Below are positions 25,675 through 36,285 of a DNA stretch of 64,000 nt, one piece after another; position 1 is the first letter of the stretch, and the number at the start of each line of letters is the position of its first letter. This DNA comes from Bursaphelenchus xylophilus (Eukaryota > Nematoda > Chromadorea > Rhabditida > Aphelenchoididae). Location of the stretch: the NCBI GenBank assembly GCA_904066235.2, contig CAJFCV020000004.1, positions 12,214,001-12,278,000 on the forward strand, read 5' to 3'. Position numbers and translations under genes: made by a program. Under the pieces are notes generated by a model, which saw only the letters and a list, made by a program, of their open reading frames with translations, was not told the origin of the DNA and ran no database searches.

Positions 25675-27821
25675 CAGGCGGAACCGACTATCAACCAGCA
25701 ATCGCAATAGAAAAGTCCTGCTCAATGCGAAGGTCTTCCAATAGGTTTTTTGTTGTCTAACATTTACGTTTTCCAAATCCACTTCTTGACCCAGTAGTTG
25801 TTGAAAAACTCTTTACAAAAACGGGTGCATAACTAATATTGTCAAAAGTATACAAACTCTTTATGCAGATTACTTCCTATTCAAAGGTTTGTCTCTCATT
25901 CTTTCATCCCCACCAAAGATTCTCAGTCCATTTCGGGCAGCCCTTTGGCCCGAAGGCATTATGCGAAAATTCTGTGATCTCAAGGTTCCGTTCAAGAAAA
26001 CGCGGCGCTCTGGTGACAATCCTGTTCTCCAAAAAATACTCTGGTAACTGCCAAAAAAATCCTCGCAATTTTCGTTTTTTTCTGATAAGCGTCCCACGGC
26101 ATACAGATTTAGAAATACTCGATAGTGAAACCCATTATACCGGTAAATTTGACAATTGTTTCGCTTCATTTTCTTGCGTAATAAGTTTTTACTGTCTCAG
26201 CAAATATTTTCCAATATATATATATAATCGTTTTAACAGACAAAAATAAATTTTTAACCTTGAACATTAATTTTATACTAGATTTCCAAAAGTGTGAAAG
26301 GAGCGCTCGAATAACGGTTGGTTTTTCGATGTTGTGGTGTGTTTGAGAGAGACTATTTTTGTGATCGTGATATGGTGATATTATCGTGAGGCTTACGCAG
26401 TGGCCGGATTGGTTGTAAACTTTGATGCGGATCAAGAAGTTGTGTCCTGTTATCGTAGACTAGTTGAAACCTTTGACACCAATTTTCAGCATGCTTTTGA
26501 GCTGAAATTCTTGTAAATTCACTTGCTTTTTTTGGCCAAATTTGAAACGAAGTAAACGCAGCACACATTTTGAAAAGTTATTCCTTATTTTGTTGGAGTG
26601 TACCGATTTTTTAGGTGATTGGTGGTGACCGATGCGCCGAACATTTGATTCCCGTTCCACATAGCTCCGCGCCGACCGACCAAGCCGTAAGCACTATGCC
26701 TTTACTCAACGAAAAAAGCCTTGGGGAGTAGGAATCTAGGGGTGTGATGGCATACCTTCATGTCATCAGTTCTAGAACATCCAACTCGCAGCAAAATACC
26801 GAGGACTTTTTGCACAAAGTATTACCATTTTCAGATTTAGTCTATTCAAAATGAGCAAAGAAAATCAAAAAACCATAGAAGGTTGCGGTGATTTTCGTTG
26901 GCCGTATCGTTGTTGTGTAGTCTATTGATCGTTGTAAACCTTCTTTAGTACATAGAATAGTAGATATTTTCATTTCTGGTTGCGGTATTCGTGTTGTGAA
27001 AAGTTCCCCCAATTTCAGCGATATCCCCCAACCAATCCGATGAGACTTTTTGTTTCTTTCCCTCAGTTATTTTGTTAACCATCTTCTTTAGTTCCTTCGT
27101 AACACATTACCCTTTCTTAACATAGTATTTTTGAGTTCATTTCTTCTTTACACCCAACTATATGCCAAAAAGACTTGTTTCTCCCATCGAAAAGTCGTTG
27201 TTTAGAAATATCTAGACGTCAAATTTCTCTCCGTTGTGTCTTTCCCAATATTGTTGGTCCATTTTCTTCCCCAGACAAGAATACCCAAATTCCTCCTGAG
27301 TTGATCGAAACCTTCTATGACTATTGATCTAGGTGTTGAAGGGGAAATCAAATCGAAACAAAAAACTTTTTCATTATATGGCTAAGGGCAGTGCAGTGGT
27401 GTGTCGGCGTCGGTTGGTCCTATCTATTCGAAAGTCGGACATGACAGTAAATGGAACGGTGATGAAAATGTTTGGTGCTTTTGTCAAGTTTTTTTTGTTT
27501 CTTTTCTTTACTTTCCTGAATGTCGTATCGGTACATGGGTAATATACTTTTTAACATCTTTTACAAACTACTATAATACAAACGACTTTCCAACTATCAT
27601 GTTTCGTCACCTTTTGTGAATCACTAAAATTTCCGGAGTAAACACCTTTTGAGTTAACTATTCTATATAACACTTTCAGTTCCTTTAGTTCCGTGTGCAG
27701 TGACCGAAAATCTATAAAAAAGCGGGATAGACCTAGGTTGAATAGCTATTTTTTCCACCTGTAGTGATGTCAGCTCAATGTTGTACGTTGCGTTCGTCCA
27801 GTAAACAACTAACTTTTTCAG
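25675..27821. other. Interval between the two alternative PMCA tails
   Basis: Holds the 3' UTR of the long-tail isoform and then intron sequence of the short-tail isoform. An AAATAAA near 26246 could end the long-tail mRNA. A short AT dinucleotide run lies at about 26215-26227. No other gene or repeat family member is evident. Confidence 0.5.
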
Positions 27822-28381
27822 ATCCGAGTCATCAAAGCCTTCCAGCAAGGGTTGGATCGGCGGGAACCGTCGCTAACCGGTCCTAGCGCGGCGCGCCTAC
27901 GCGAAATCTCAAGGCAACTCAAGTTGCAGGCTGAACAAGAAAGTAAGTCGTCCTAAATGGTAAAAATAGCGGCAAAAACTTACTTTGTAAGAGCTCTAAA
28001 GAGCTTCCGAAAGTATAAAGCTTACATTTTGAAAGATTGAGCATATCGAAGTTATGGCGTGTAATCTACATGGCCAATTGGTCAAATGACCATTCGAAGG
28101 GTTGGATTCCCATAGAAATCTCACAAGAGGCTATCCAAAGAGCTGGATTGGTAGGCAAATCATTTACCTCATACCAATCCAACTCTTCGCTAGCTTTTTA
28201 TGAGATTTTTTGGTCAATCCACTCTTCAGTTGGTCGTTGGGACGATTGAATAAGTAAATTACAAGCCATAAACACGATCTGCCCAAAAATGACACCATTA
28301 CAATCCCATCCCAACTTCTCTTCAGGTATCAGCCGATCGAGGTCGCACTCTCGTCAGAACGACGCCATCAGCTCGGTCTAG
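27822..28381 (+). CDS. Alternative 3' exons of the PMCA gene (short-tail isoform)
   Basis: Exons 27822-27942 and 28326-28381 (stop TAG 28379-28381). Joined to the donor at 23582 they replace exon 25183-25674 in the same phase. The first encodes IRVIKAFQQGLDRREP, a second version of the calmodulin-binding helix; the second encodes an Arg/Ser-rich end finishing SRQNDAISSV. The last residues S-S-V fit a class I PDZ-binding motif (S/T-x-hydrophobic), as found in vertebrate PMCA b-forms; the long tail ends I-A-H-V, which does not fit. The resulting protein would be 1,171 residues with all cassettes. Because exon 25183-25674 carries its own stop, the two ends are mutually exclusive. Confidence 0.88.
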
Positions 28382-30016
28382 TCCAACACAACATACAAAC
28401 ACTCGTCGCAACGACGAAAAACCAAAGACACAACCTGCGTTGTAACTATAACAACTTTTATTCGCCAAGTCTCAACTCAGCCTTTTTATCTCAAGCTTTG
28501 TTTGTTATAATTATTCTAATTGTTTGCGAAATTAGTTTCACATGTTACTGCGGTAACTCGTTGTTATCCAATCCAAGCCTTACTGGGTAATGTGTGAGAG
28601 TAACTCTGTTATTTGATCAAAAATTTGGACAATCCTTGACTTCGGCTCGTCTGCCTCAACTCAGGGCTCATTTTTCATTGTTTTTTGAAACTTTTTTTCG
28701 TCACAATATTTTATTTTTCTCCCATGTTAGAGCTCTTAAAGCGGTCAGTAAAGAAACATCTTCATTTCTTTTACTGTTAAGAGAGTTTTACCACAATTTT
28801 ACTTCGATTTTCTTATCTTTTTTGGCTCCCAGAACACTTTATTTTCGCTCATTAGGACCATAAATTTTAATTGCGTTAGGAAATTCGCATTGTTTTGCGG
28901 CTTTGGCAGATGTACAGCCTCTCTAATCCCTCGCTCCTCTCCTCTCTACATCTCTGAACACACAAAACTTTGCTGAACACAACATACAGACAGTTGCCTT
29001 ATCCCGAAACTCGCCGATTCATACAGCTTGTTTATGAATTCACCTTGTAATAACTGCTCCCTCTAATAAGTCTAATTGCACACCCCCGCATGCCCAACAC
29101 TATTTTCTATCATGTTTTACCGTCGTATCACTCAAACATCGCGAGTTTTTGAATATTTTTATTGTACGTTTGCAATGCTTACATTGTCCTTCTCTTTTTT
29201 TCTTCTCTTTGATCATTTTTCAATTTGAAAACGTTTTATTCTTATTTCTAAATGGGTATTAAAGTTTGAATTACATTGTTGTTGGAGGCATCTGGGCCTA
29301 AATTGACATTCTCAGCTATTTTGCGACGGTTTAGTGGGAGAACTGATGAATAAGATAATAAAATTATGTTACCCTCGCTAAGTGATTGTTTCTAGAAGTT
29401 GAGCTGCTTGTCTTTGGAAGATTTGAGGCTGTGAGCAGCAGAAAACCACCAAAACTTCCTACTCACTAAAAGAAAACAGCTAAAACAAACGAAATCCGAT
29501 ATTACACAGGATCTGATAGCGAGATCTACCCGTTTTCGTCACATTACGCACGAAAAATACTGTTTCAGTTGTTGCTGAACGTATGACGCAGAACTGATCT
29601 GTCTTTTAGCGAGGTTTTGTCCAGAAAATTATAAAATAATATACTATACTTGATACGTTTCCTGAAAATACCTAAACCAAGAAGAAACTAATGGAAATAC
29701 GACTCACCTTACAGATTTCATGCCTATTTGGAGCATCTGTTATCTTTTTTTACAATATCCAAGACTTTTTCTTGATTATTGCAGAATGCCAAGAATCTTT
29801 TAACATTCCAAGTTTTCGCGGTGGTACTGCGATAGAAGCAGGGGAATCTCCGAGTACATTAAAAATAAAGCCATTTATTCAATAAAAAGACAATATGTTT
29901 ATTCCGCATGATGTTACAATGTTTATTTACTTCGTTTTTAATTTACCAAGCTCAATTCTCGATATGTACAATGTTATGATACACAGCCCGATGAAAAAAT
30001 CCCATTTGAAGCGCTT
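28382..30016. other. Intergenic interval between the PMCA and PiT genes (convergent)
   Basis: Contains the PMCA short-isoform 3' UTR (a candidate ATTAAA near 29257) and the PiT 3' UTR on the other strand. Small open frames at 28594-28863 and 29691-29885 have no supporting features. Confidence 0.5.
29898..29927 (-). promoter_or_regulatory. Polyadenylation signals for the PiT transporter
   Basis: TTTATT occurs at 29898-29903 and 29922-29927, that is AATAAA on the minus strand, 90-120 bases after the PiT stop codon. Confidence 0.6.
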
Positions 30017-32854
30017 TTAATGCGCGAAGAATTTGAGAATATAGATGAACACGACACTTAGGACAGCTAAATTCATTTTGATTTATATTATTTATAATTT
30101 CTGGTTCACTTACTCGAAGCCGGCAAAGTGATGATCCATGACATGAAAATGCTTCCGAAAGTGCTCCATTTTACAGATCCTGGTTGATAAACGGCTCCCA
30201 CTGCTACAACACTGCCCACTTTGCAGTGGGTTGAGCTGATCGGCAGTCCGAACTTGCTGGCGACAAGAACGGTAAACGCTGTTCCCAATTCAATGGTAAA
30301 TCCTCGGGGGGCGTTGATTTCAGTGATCCCCTCTCCCACTGTGCTGATCACTCTGTGGCCCAGGATCCAAAGTCCAACACACATACCAGCGGCGCCGAAA
30401 AGCAGAAGCCAGAGGGGAGTTTGGCCCTCCTGAAATGTAAAATATGCACACGTATCTTACAAAGGGAGTACCCCAAGTGCAAAGCTCAGATTTTTTCGAA
30501 AGTTTTGTATACAGTAGGGAGACCTCATTCAGTGGCAAAAAACGTCCCATTTTGCATCCGGGAAGTATCAAAAATGTGGCAAAATGCTTCCCTCTATAAG
30601 TGAAAAAAACTCCGATTTCAAAAGCGCGCCCGCTCTTTTTGTGAGGGAAATGGCGTGCCCTCCAAAAAACGGAAGTTCTTCTCACTTGAAGAGGGAAGCA
30701 TTTTGCCACATTTTTGATCCTTCTCGGATGCAAAATCGTACTTTTTTTACCACTGGATCAGATCCTCCACTGTATGGCTTTACAGACGCAGCCGGCATAG
30801 GAAATGATACTTATTTTCGGCCGAACGCTAACCGCGGAGAGGAATCGCATAAGAACTTTTTCGCCAAAGTTTTGCCAGTGCGGAAAAACTGATTTTTTGG
30901 GGAAAATTACCCTCCACAGTACAAATAAGCACGAAATTTTTCATTCCAATATGGGTAAAACAGTGTTACAATCTTTCCAACATTTGACCTAAAAATACCG
31001 GTCGTTCTGCCAAGTATAAAACCGCCGGTTAATTATGCATCAACCTAATATATACGTGAGTACTCAGGGTATTTCCCCTTTTAATCGTTCTTGTGAAGAT
31101 ACGACATTTATTGTAAAGCCGTACCTGATAAACGCTTCCTTCCACATAAATCGAATACAACGAAACTAACGGAGCAATAGCATTGCTCACATCATTGCCA
31201 CCGTGAGCGAACCCGGCAAAGCAAGCGGTCAAGATTTGAAGAACGTTGAACAGATGAGAGGTCTGAGGATCATCAGGTTTTTTCGAATGCAAAAACTGCC
31301 TGAAGCAATTTGGCTGTTCTTGTTCGTCCTCTTCGAACTGAATTGTACAGACTTCTGAAGCTTCTTTGCCTTGTGCTATGATACTGCCGGACTTGAAGTC
31401 TTCTGAAAATGATGATTTCAATTTGTTAAGCCAGTTTTTTATATTATTATCTTACATGTAGACCTTTTTAGTTGCAAAAGATAAGTTCACTCACGTTGAT
31501 TGACTTTCTTCAATTTCCTCACGAACCCGAATTGCACAATAACGGCGACAAGTAAACCCAAGAAAATCGAGATTCCCAGAGATTGAGCTAAGCTGAGCTT
31601 GTCAAAAGCTAGATCTAAAGTAGAACATTGTCTTAAGTCTTATCAAGCAAAAAACTTACAAACAGACCCGTTGTAGACCACTGCGAACACGTTGAAGCAA
31701 GTGCAGATCAAATAAATTACCGGTAAAGCTTGAAGACCCCGTTTGAAAGAGTTTTTCTGAAGTCATAGTTGATGCTAACGGTGAGAGACTTACTTTTCTG
31801 AGAACCAGGTGGTCCAAGGCGACGTAGAGAGCCGCGGAGATGATTCCAGCCATTGCTGGCGACAAGAACCAAGAGATAACTGAAGAAATTCAAGATTATA
31901 CATACTGAACCATCTATGTACAGTGGCGGACCTAATCCAGTGACAAAAAACGTACCATCTTGCATCCGGGAAGTATCAAAAATGTGGCAAAATGCTTCCC
32001 TCTCCAAGTAAAAAATTTCGTTTTGAGGACGCCCCCCCCCCCCCTTTTCCTTACAAAATGAGCGGGCGCGCTTTTGAAACCAGAGTTTTTTCACTTGGAG
32101 ATGGAGGTATCTTGCCACGTTTTTTTGTTACTTCCTGGATCCAAAATGGTACGTTTTTTGCCACTGGATCAGGTCCCCCACTGAAGGGTATTCAATGATT
32201 ATTGTTAGCTTACAAATATTGGTGACTTGCGAGAACTGGATTCCAGCCCAGCCTCGAAGCACCACCGAGTAGCCAATGGTGGCTCCAATGATACTGTGAG
32301 TCGTTGACACGGGTAGTTTGAAAAGAGTGGCAATCAGAAGCCAGCATCCGCAAGCTAAAAAACATTTTTATGACTGTACGAAAGTTTTGACCTTGCAGAT
32401 AATTATATTAGAACACTTATATAGAACACAAAAAATTCAATATCCAAGGATTCGTTATCTAATTTGGCTTTGTTGTTTACATCAAAAAAGAAACTCTTAC
32501 CAGCCAAGACAGCGATTTGTCCCAGCATCAGCTCTCTCTCCGCTCCATCGTACATGGAGACATCGATTACCCCTTTGCGTATCGTATCCGTCACTTGATA
32601 GCCTATAAACTTCAATATAAAAAACTTCATTTTTAACAATTCCCACCTAGTAGCACAGCGCCAAGCGTCTCAAAGATCGTCGCCAAAATGTAAGCCTGAT
32701 GTAGCGTTAGAACTTTGCTTCCAACCGAAGTTCCAAACGAGTTAGCCGTGTCGTTGGCGCCTATTGCAAAGGCCAGAACAAAGGCGATAATAAAGCCGGT
32801 GATCATCATCCATGATGTGTCTTGTTGAAACAGACCGAGGTCCAGTAAATTCAT
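30017..32854 (-). CDS. Sodium-dependent phosphate transporter, PiT/SLC20 family
   Basis: Nine exons, all phases consistent, 465 residues: 32854-32647, 32602-32501, 32354-32214, 31879-31794, 31756-31660, 31614-31495, 31402-31125, 30429-30114, 30066-30017. The family imports inorganic phosphate with Na+ across the plasma membrane. Both copies of the inverted-repeat signature are present: [10 protein letters not shown] at about 32-41 and [15 protein letters not shown] at about 315-329; the repeated [12 protein letters not shown] and [11 protein letters not shown] motifs are also there. The middle cytoplasmic loop is short (residues about 235-300), so the protein is smaller than vertebrate PiT1/2. 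The last exon is small and follows a 47-base intron; it supplies the final helix ([14 protein letters not shown]). If that splice were skipped the frame would stop four codons after the donor region. Introns carry family A, B and E elements. Confidence 0.94.
30459..31020 (-). mobile_element. Family A repeat split by a family B insertion, in PiT intron 7
   Basis: One end reads AAGGGAGTACCCCAAGTGC (30459 on) and inner sequence near 30985-31010 reads TGACCTAAAAATACCGGTCG, the reverse complement of the family word for CCGAGATTTTTAGGTCA. The B element at 30512-30772 interrupts it. The part near 30815-30900 retains only weak similarity. Confidence 0.65.
30512..30772. mobile_element. Family B palindromic MITE, copy 1
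   Basis: 261 bases flanked by TA on both sides (30510-30511, 30773-30774). The arms contain CAGTGGCAAAAAACGT, TTGCATCCGGGAAGTATC and TGTGGCAAAATGCTTCCCTC, each with its reverse complement in the other arm. No open frame of note. Confidence 0.82.
31024..31051. mobile_element. Family E MITE, right-end fragment
   Basis: GCCGGTTAATTATGCATCAACCTAATA matches the right end of the intact element at 2050-2203. It lies in PiT intron 7, next to the family A remnant. Confidence 0.6.
31921..32183. mobile_element. Family B palindromic MITE, copy 2, in PiT intron 3
   Basis: 263 bases beginning CAGTGGCGGACCTAATCCAG after a TA (31919-31920) and ending CAGGTCCCCCACTG; the right TA has changed to AA. A run of about 12 C lies in the middle (near 32033). 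Unlike the other three copies it shows no surrounding family A sequence. Confidence 0.8.
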
Positions 32855-33654
32855 TGCGAAGATCAGGTGTCAAAAAAAGGTACCAACTATGTATAGGCCG
32901 TTGTCTGAGGGTTATAATATTAACTGAAACAGTGGCTTTAAAATTTAAATTGAGGTTGTTTTGGTCACTTAAGGGGAGCAAATTGCATTTACGAGAAACG
33001 ATAGCAGCACAATATAAAGGAAACCTCAAAAGAAGCATCAATATTGCGGGAGTATGATTATATTTAAACCGAAGAGCTCATCAAAAGTGGAAAAAATCTT
33101 TTTTCGGACCCAATATTTACGATCAACCACCTAGCCACAAACAACGACCTCCGGCGCCTTATCACTTCTCCCTCTTTCCTCGGACTGTTTGGTCTTCTGA
33201 CGTTTGGTCGTAAATTTCTGACCCAGAATGAGACAAACCCCCCGAAAAAATGATAACAGGCTGAGAATGGAGAAGTTGTTGTTTATTGATCAATAAACGC
33301 CGAGCGATCGCTCACACCGTTACGGTAGGAGTTAGTTTTTGGTCATACAAACAAGAGACTGTAGAACAAGAGACATGTGGGGCGAGTAATGTGACTTTTT
33401 GTGACTAGAGGCGAGCAGATTAAAATTTGGGAGCTCCATGAACATTGCGGCAATTTACCGCGGCGAAACTCGTTGTTCTGTACAAAAAGCATTGAAACTA
33501 CATTTCTAGGACGACCAGCATCAGTATAAATTTTATACAGTAGAAACTCAATTGTCAAAAGCTTCAAATACAAAACCTGAGAGCTCACATTATAAATAAA
33601 TATTTTGGTCCCGCCACGAAAATCTTCGAAATGTAAAAGTCCCGTGATTTATAA

Positions 33655-34020
33655 AAAGAAAAGTACTGCAAGTTCAGTGCTCAGATTTTGATGAAATTTG
33701 GCACAAATATAGGTTAATTTTTTCAAGATGTATGTGCGAATTCTAGCTTGCGCTTTGCAGAAACAACGGAGATTTTTAGGTCGGAAATGGGCAAAAACAT
33801 GATGCTTTTTTGTGGACTTTAGTATAAAAAGTGCTGTCGCTGTCTCTACCGTATTGTTACCATAAAATTTTTTTTTTATGAAACTGGGAAAGGTACGGCA
33901 AAAATGTTTTTTCTCTATGGCCGCTCTCCGCATTTCGCCTGCTCTCTCAGCGGCGAAGATAGTTGAATACCCGGCTCTTTCTGGAAAATCGCGAGCTAAG
34001 GCTTTCAGTAATTGTTAAAT
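33655..34020 (+). mobile_element. Family A repeat, copy truncated at the right end
   Basis: Starts AAGTACTGCAAGTTCAGTGC, continues with TTGCGCTTTGCAGAAACAAC, CTCTCCGCATTTCGCCTGCT and ends shortly after GCGAGCTAAGGCTTTCAG. The inverted right end is missing. Confidence 0.78.
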
Positions 34021-34877
34021 GGTAATTACATGGCAAAAAGACATATTTTTCAAAAGAAAAAATGCCATTCAAAGATCCATCGAAAGCCTTCTAAAATGAT
34101 TCAAAAAAATCCCCCAAATTTATGATAAACACCCCTTCCTGTTCAGTCTTGGGACTTTTCCAACAAAATTCACAGACTCTCAGGCTTTCTCCCTCCTTAT
34201 ATATGCAGTAAACACTAGAAGCAAGAAAGTCGGAAGTCTAAAAAGTCGCCAAACTCTCAATGAATCATCTTTACGAAACCCGAATACAAAAAGGTTACAA
34301 ACAAAGTGGGTAAAAGAGGTGATAACAAGGTTTGATCGCGCTCTTTTGGTCACGAGCTTATTAGAAAAACAGCTACGACTTGGTTGATGCATGAGTTTGT
34401 CCGAGATCTTTCAACAATTTCCTTGAAGTTCTCGCCAGGTTTGCGGAAATTTCGGGAATTTTAGATAACGAGTTGACCATGACTAAAGATAGATACAAAA
34501 TCATCGAGCTGACAGTAATATTGTCATGACCTTCGACCTCTTCAAAACTTTAAATCAAAGCTCTGCCCAAAAAAAAAGATTTTTGACAACGGCCTTCATC
34601 GACGAGCGTTGATCAGTCGAGAGTGAAAAAAAGCGGTGAGTAAAGTGCGGTTAATTAAACGAGAACACCGTTCTGTGAATTAGACAATGACGAAAATTTG
34701 GGAAGGTTGTTTTTGACGTCTTTGATGTAATCGAAAGACAAACAGTTTGAACAGGACTGACAAATTGCTCGACAATGACGCGACTATCAAGTGGTAAAAG
34801 TTTACGATTATGGAATGTGAAATCAATTTTGTATTACACATTTTTTATTGTTTTATAAAAGCTAATAGAAGAGCGAA

Positions 34878-35010
34878 GTTTATGATCTTTGCGGCCGAGA
34901 GAGTATACAAAAAGCGGAGAGCGGTCAGAGAGAAAAACATTTCTTATATCTTTGTCATCTTTGCGTGTAAACAACATTTTTTTGTGGAAACATTACCCCC
35001 TATTGTGTAA
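34878..35010 (-). mobile_element. Family A repeat, internal fragment
   Basis: GCGGCCGAGAGAGTATAC and GCGGAGAGCGGTCAGAGAG are the reverse complement of the family A central words. Only this central part is kept. Confidence 0.7.
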
Positions 35011-35629
35011 TATGTATAATAGAAATAGATGTTGGATTTTTTCGGCTATCGAAACAAAAAATCTCGGCCGTTTAGACGAATACAAACAGGTCAGCACAAT
35101 AAGAAATACAGCTTACATTATCCATATGACAATTTGCCAAAATTGGCGAGTTACAGACAAACGGGGAATAAACGTAGACAGAAATAAAAAATTCCATTTT
35201 TGAGCAAATTCCAAGCTTTATTCGTTTACAAAGTACGTCCCAAACGGGAAAAAACAAAAAACAATTCTTCTCGAGTAGAAATTCTTGGGTCAACTGTTCC
35301 ACTGGTGAGGAGCAATAGGACAATTGACCCCAAGAGTCTTATTTCTTCATTCTTATGGGGTTGTGTGCACGGGGAGAAGGCTAAATTAAGAAAAATAATA
35401 TGTTCAGACGGGTCGTGGCATATCTTACTAGACATTTTGAGGTGTTTTACATGGATGACATCTAGATAAAACTCATTTTTAAAGCAAGTTTTTTGAAGCA
35501 AATTTTGGTATTTTCTACGTTATTTACACTAGCTCAGCGTCGAGAAAACAAAGGCTAGCAATAGTTAAACTGATAAAAAAAAGTCTCCGCCGAGCCTTCG
35601 CCGAGCATCCGCCTGTCATCCAACGGCTT

Positions 35630-35930
35630 TTCCAGACCTCATGGGAAACTTATACGACCCTTTCTTTGGTCTCGGCCTGTCCTACGCCTAGAAGAGGCAA
35701 TCGGGCTGGGCCTGGTCTTTGGACGGGCTCAAGATGATCTTTGCGGCCCGGCTCGCAGTTCTGGAGTGGTCAGGCCGTCCCAAAGTTTGTTCAAAAACAC
35801 GCTCAGGCCCGGCTCAAACATCTGGCCGCTCGGGGCCGTCCCAAACACCAGGCCCGGCCCAACTGCAACCTCTAGCTACGCCCCGTACCGATCGAGTTCG
35901 CGTCGGGCCAAAAAAGTCCGGCAGCGGCCG
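35630..35930. repeat. GC-rich interspersed repeat with GGGCC/GGCCC words
   Basis: A block dense in GGGCTGGGCC, GGCCCGGCTC and GGGGCCGTCCCAAAC words, several occurring twice. A related block occurs at 45560-45665. It has no reading frame that looks like protein. Probably a decayed interspersed repeat; class unknown. Confidence 0.4.
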
Positions 35931-36112
35931 CTAGAGTTTTTATTCGCAAAAATTGAGAAGCAATTCGACATAAAGGTCAGTTAATAATGAAAATCAAGAA
36001 AGAAAATAATGTAATGATCTGACAATCATCCCATAAATGACTGTTGGTGTTTACTTCCCCAATTACTTGTTGTTTTTCCCGTTTACCCATCAAACAGTTC
36101 TTACGACATCAC

Positions 36113-36118
36113 TTTATT
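36113..36118 (-). promoter_or_regulatory. Polyadenylation signal for the TGF-beta gene
   Basis: TTTATT on the plus strand (AATAAA on the minus strand), about 170 bases past the stop codon. Confidence 0.55.
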
Positions 36119-36285
36119 TTAATTAATTTCACGTTTATAAAAGTGTATATGGAAAATAAAAGAAATTAAAGAATAAAAATTAGAGTTATGACTGAAAAAT
36201 ATCAGAGGTCTTGGCGGCAAAAAGGCAGAGCAATATCTTTCGCAACATCATGCAAATTTTAAATCATTCGTTTGCTTTTCATATT

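Larger units (their letters stand above)
32855..36285. other. Interval between the PiT and TGF-beta genes
   Basis: PiT promoter side on the left, TGF-beta 3' side on the right. It holds two family A pieces (33655-34020 and 34878-35010) and a GC-rich repeat-like block (35630-35930). I found no supported coding exon. Confidence 0.5.

Noticed and set aside
28594..28863. 89-codon frame just after the PMCA short-isoform stop
   Set aside because: It lies in the probable 3' UTR, is rich in Phe/Leu from T-rich DNA and shows no domain.
33649..33933. Recurring short open frames with an FCKAQAR-like peptide (also near 55286, 59357, 46571)
   Set aside because: They are translations of the same family A repeat word (GCAGAAACAACC and its inverse), not a protein family.
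35719..35984. Pro/Gly-rich open frames in the GC-rich block
   Set aside because: They come from the repeated GGGCC/GGCCC words of an interspersed repeat that also occurs at 45560-45665.
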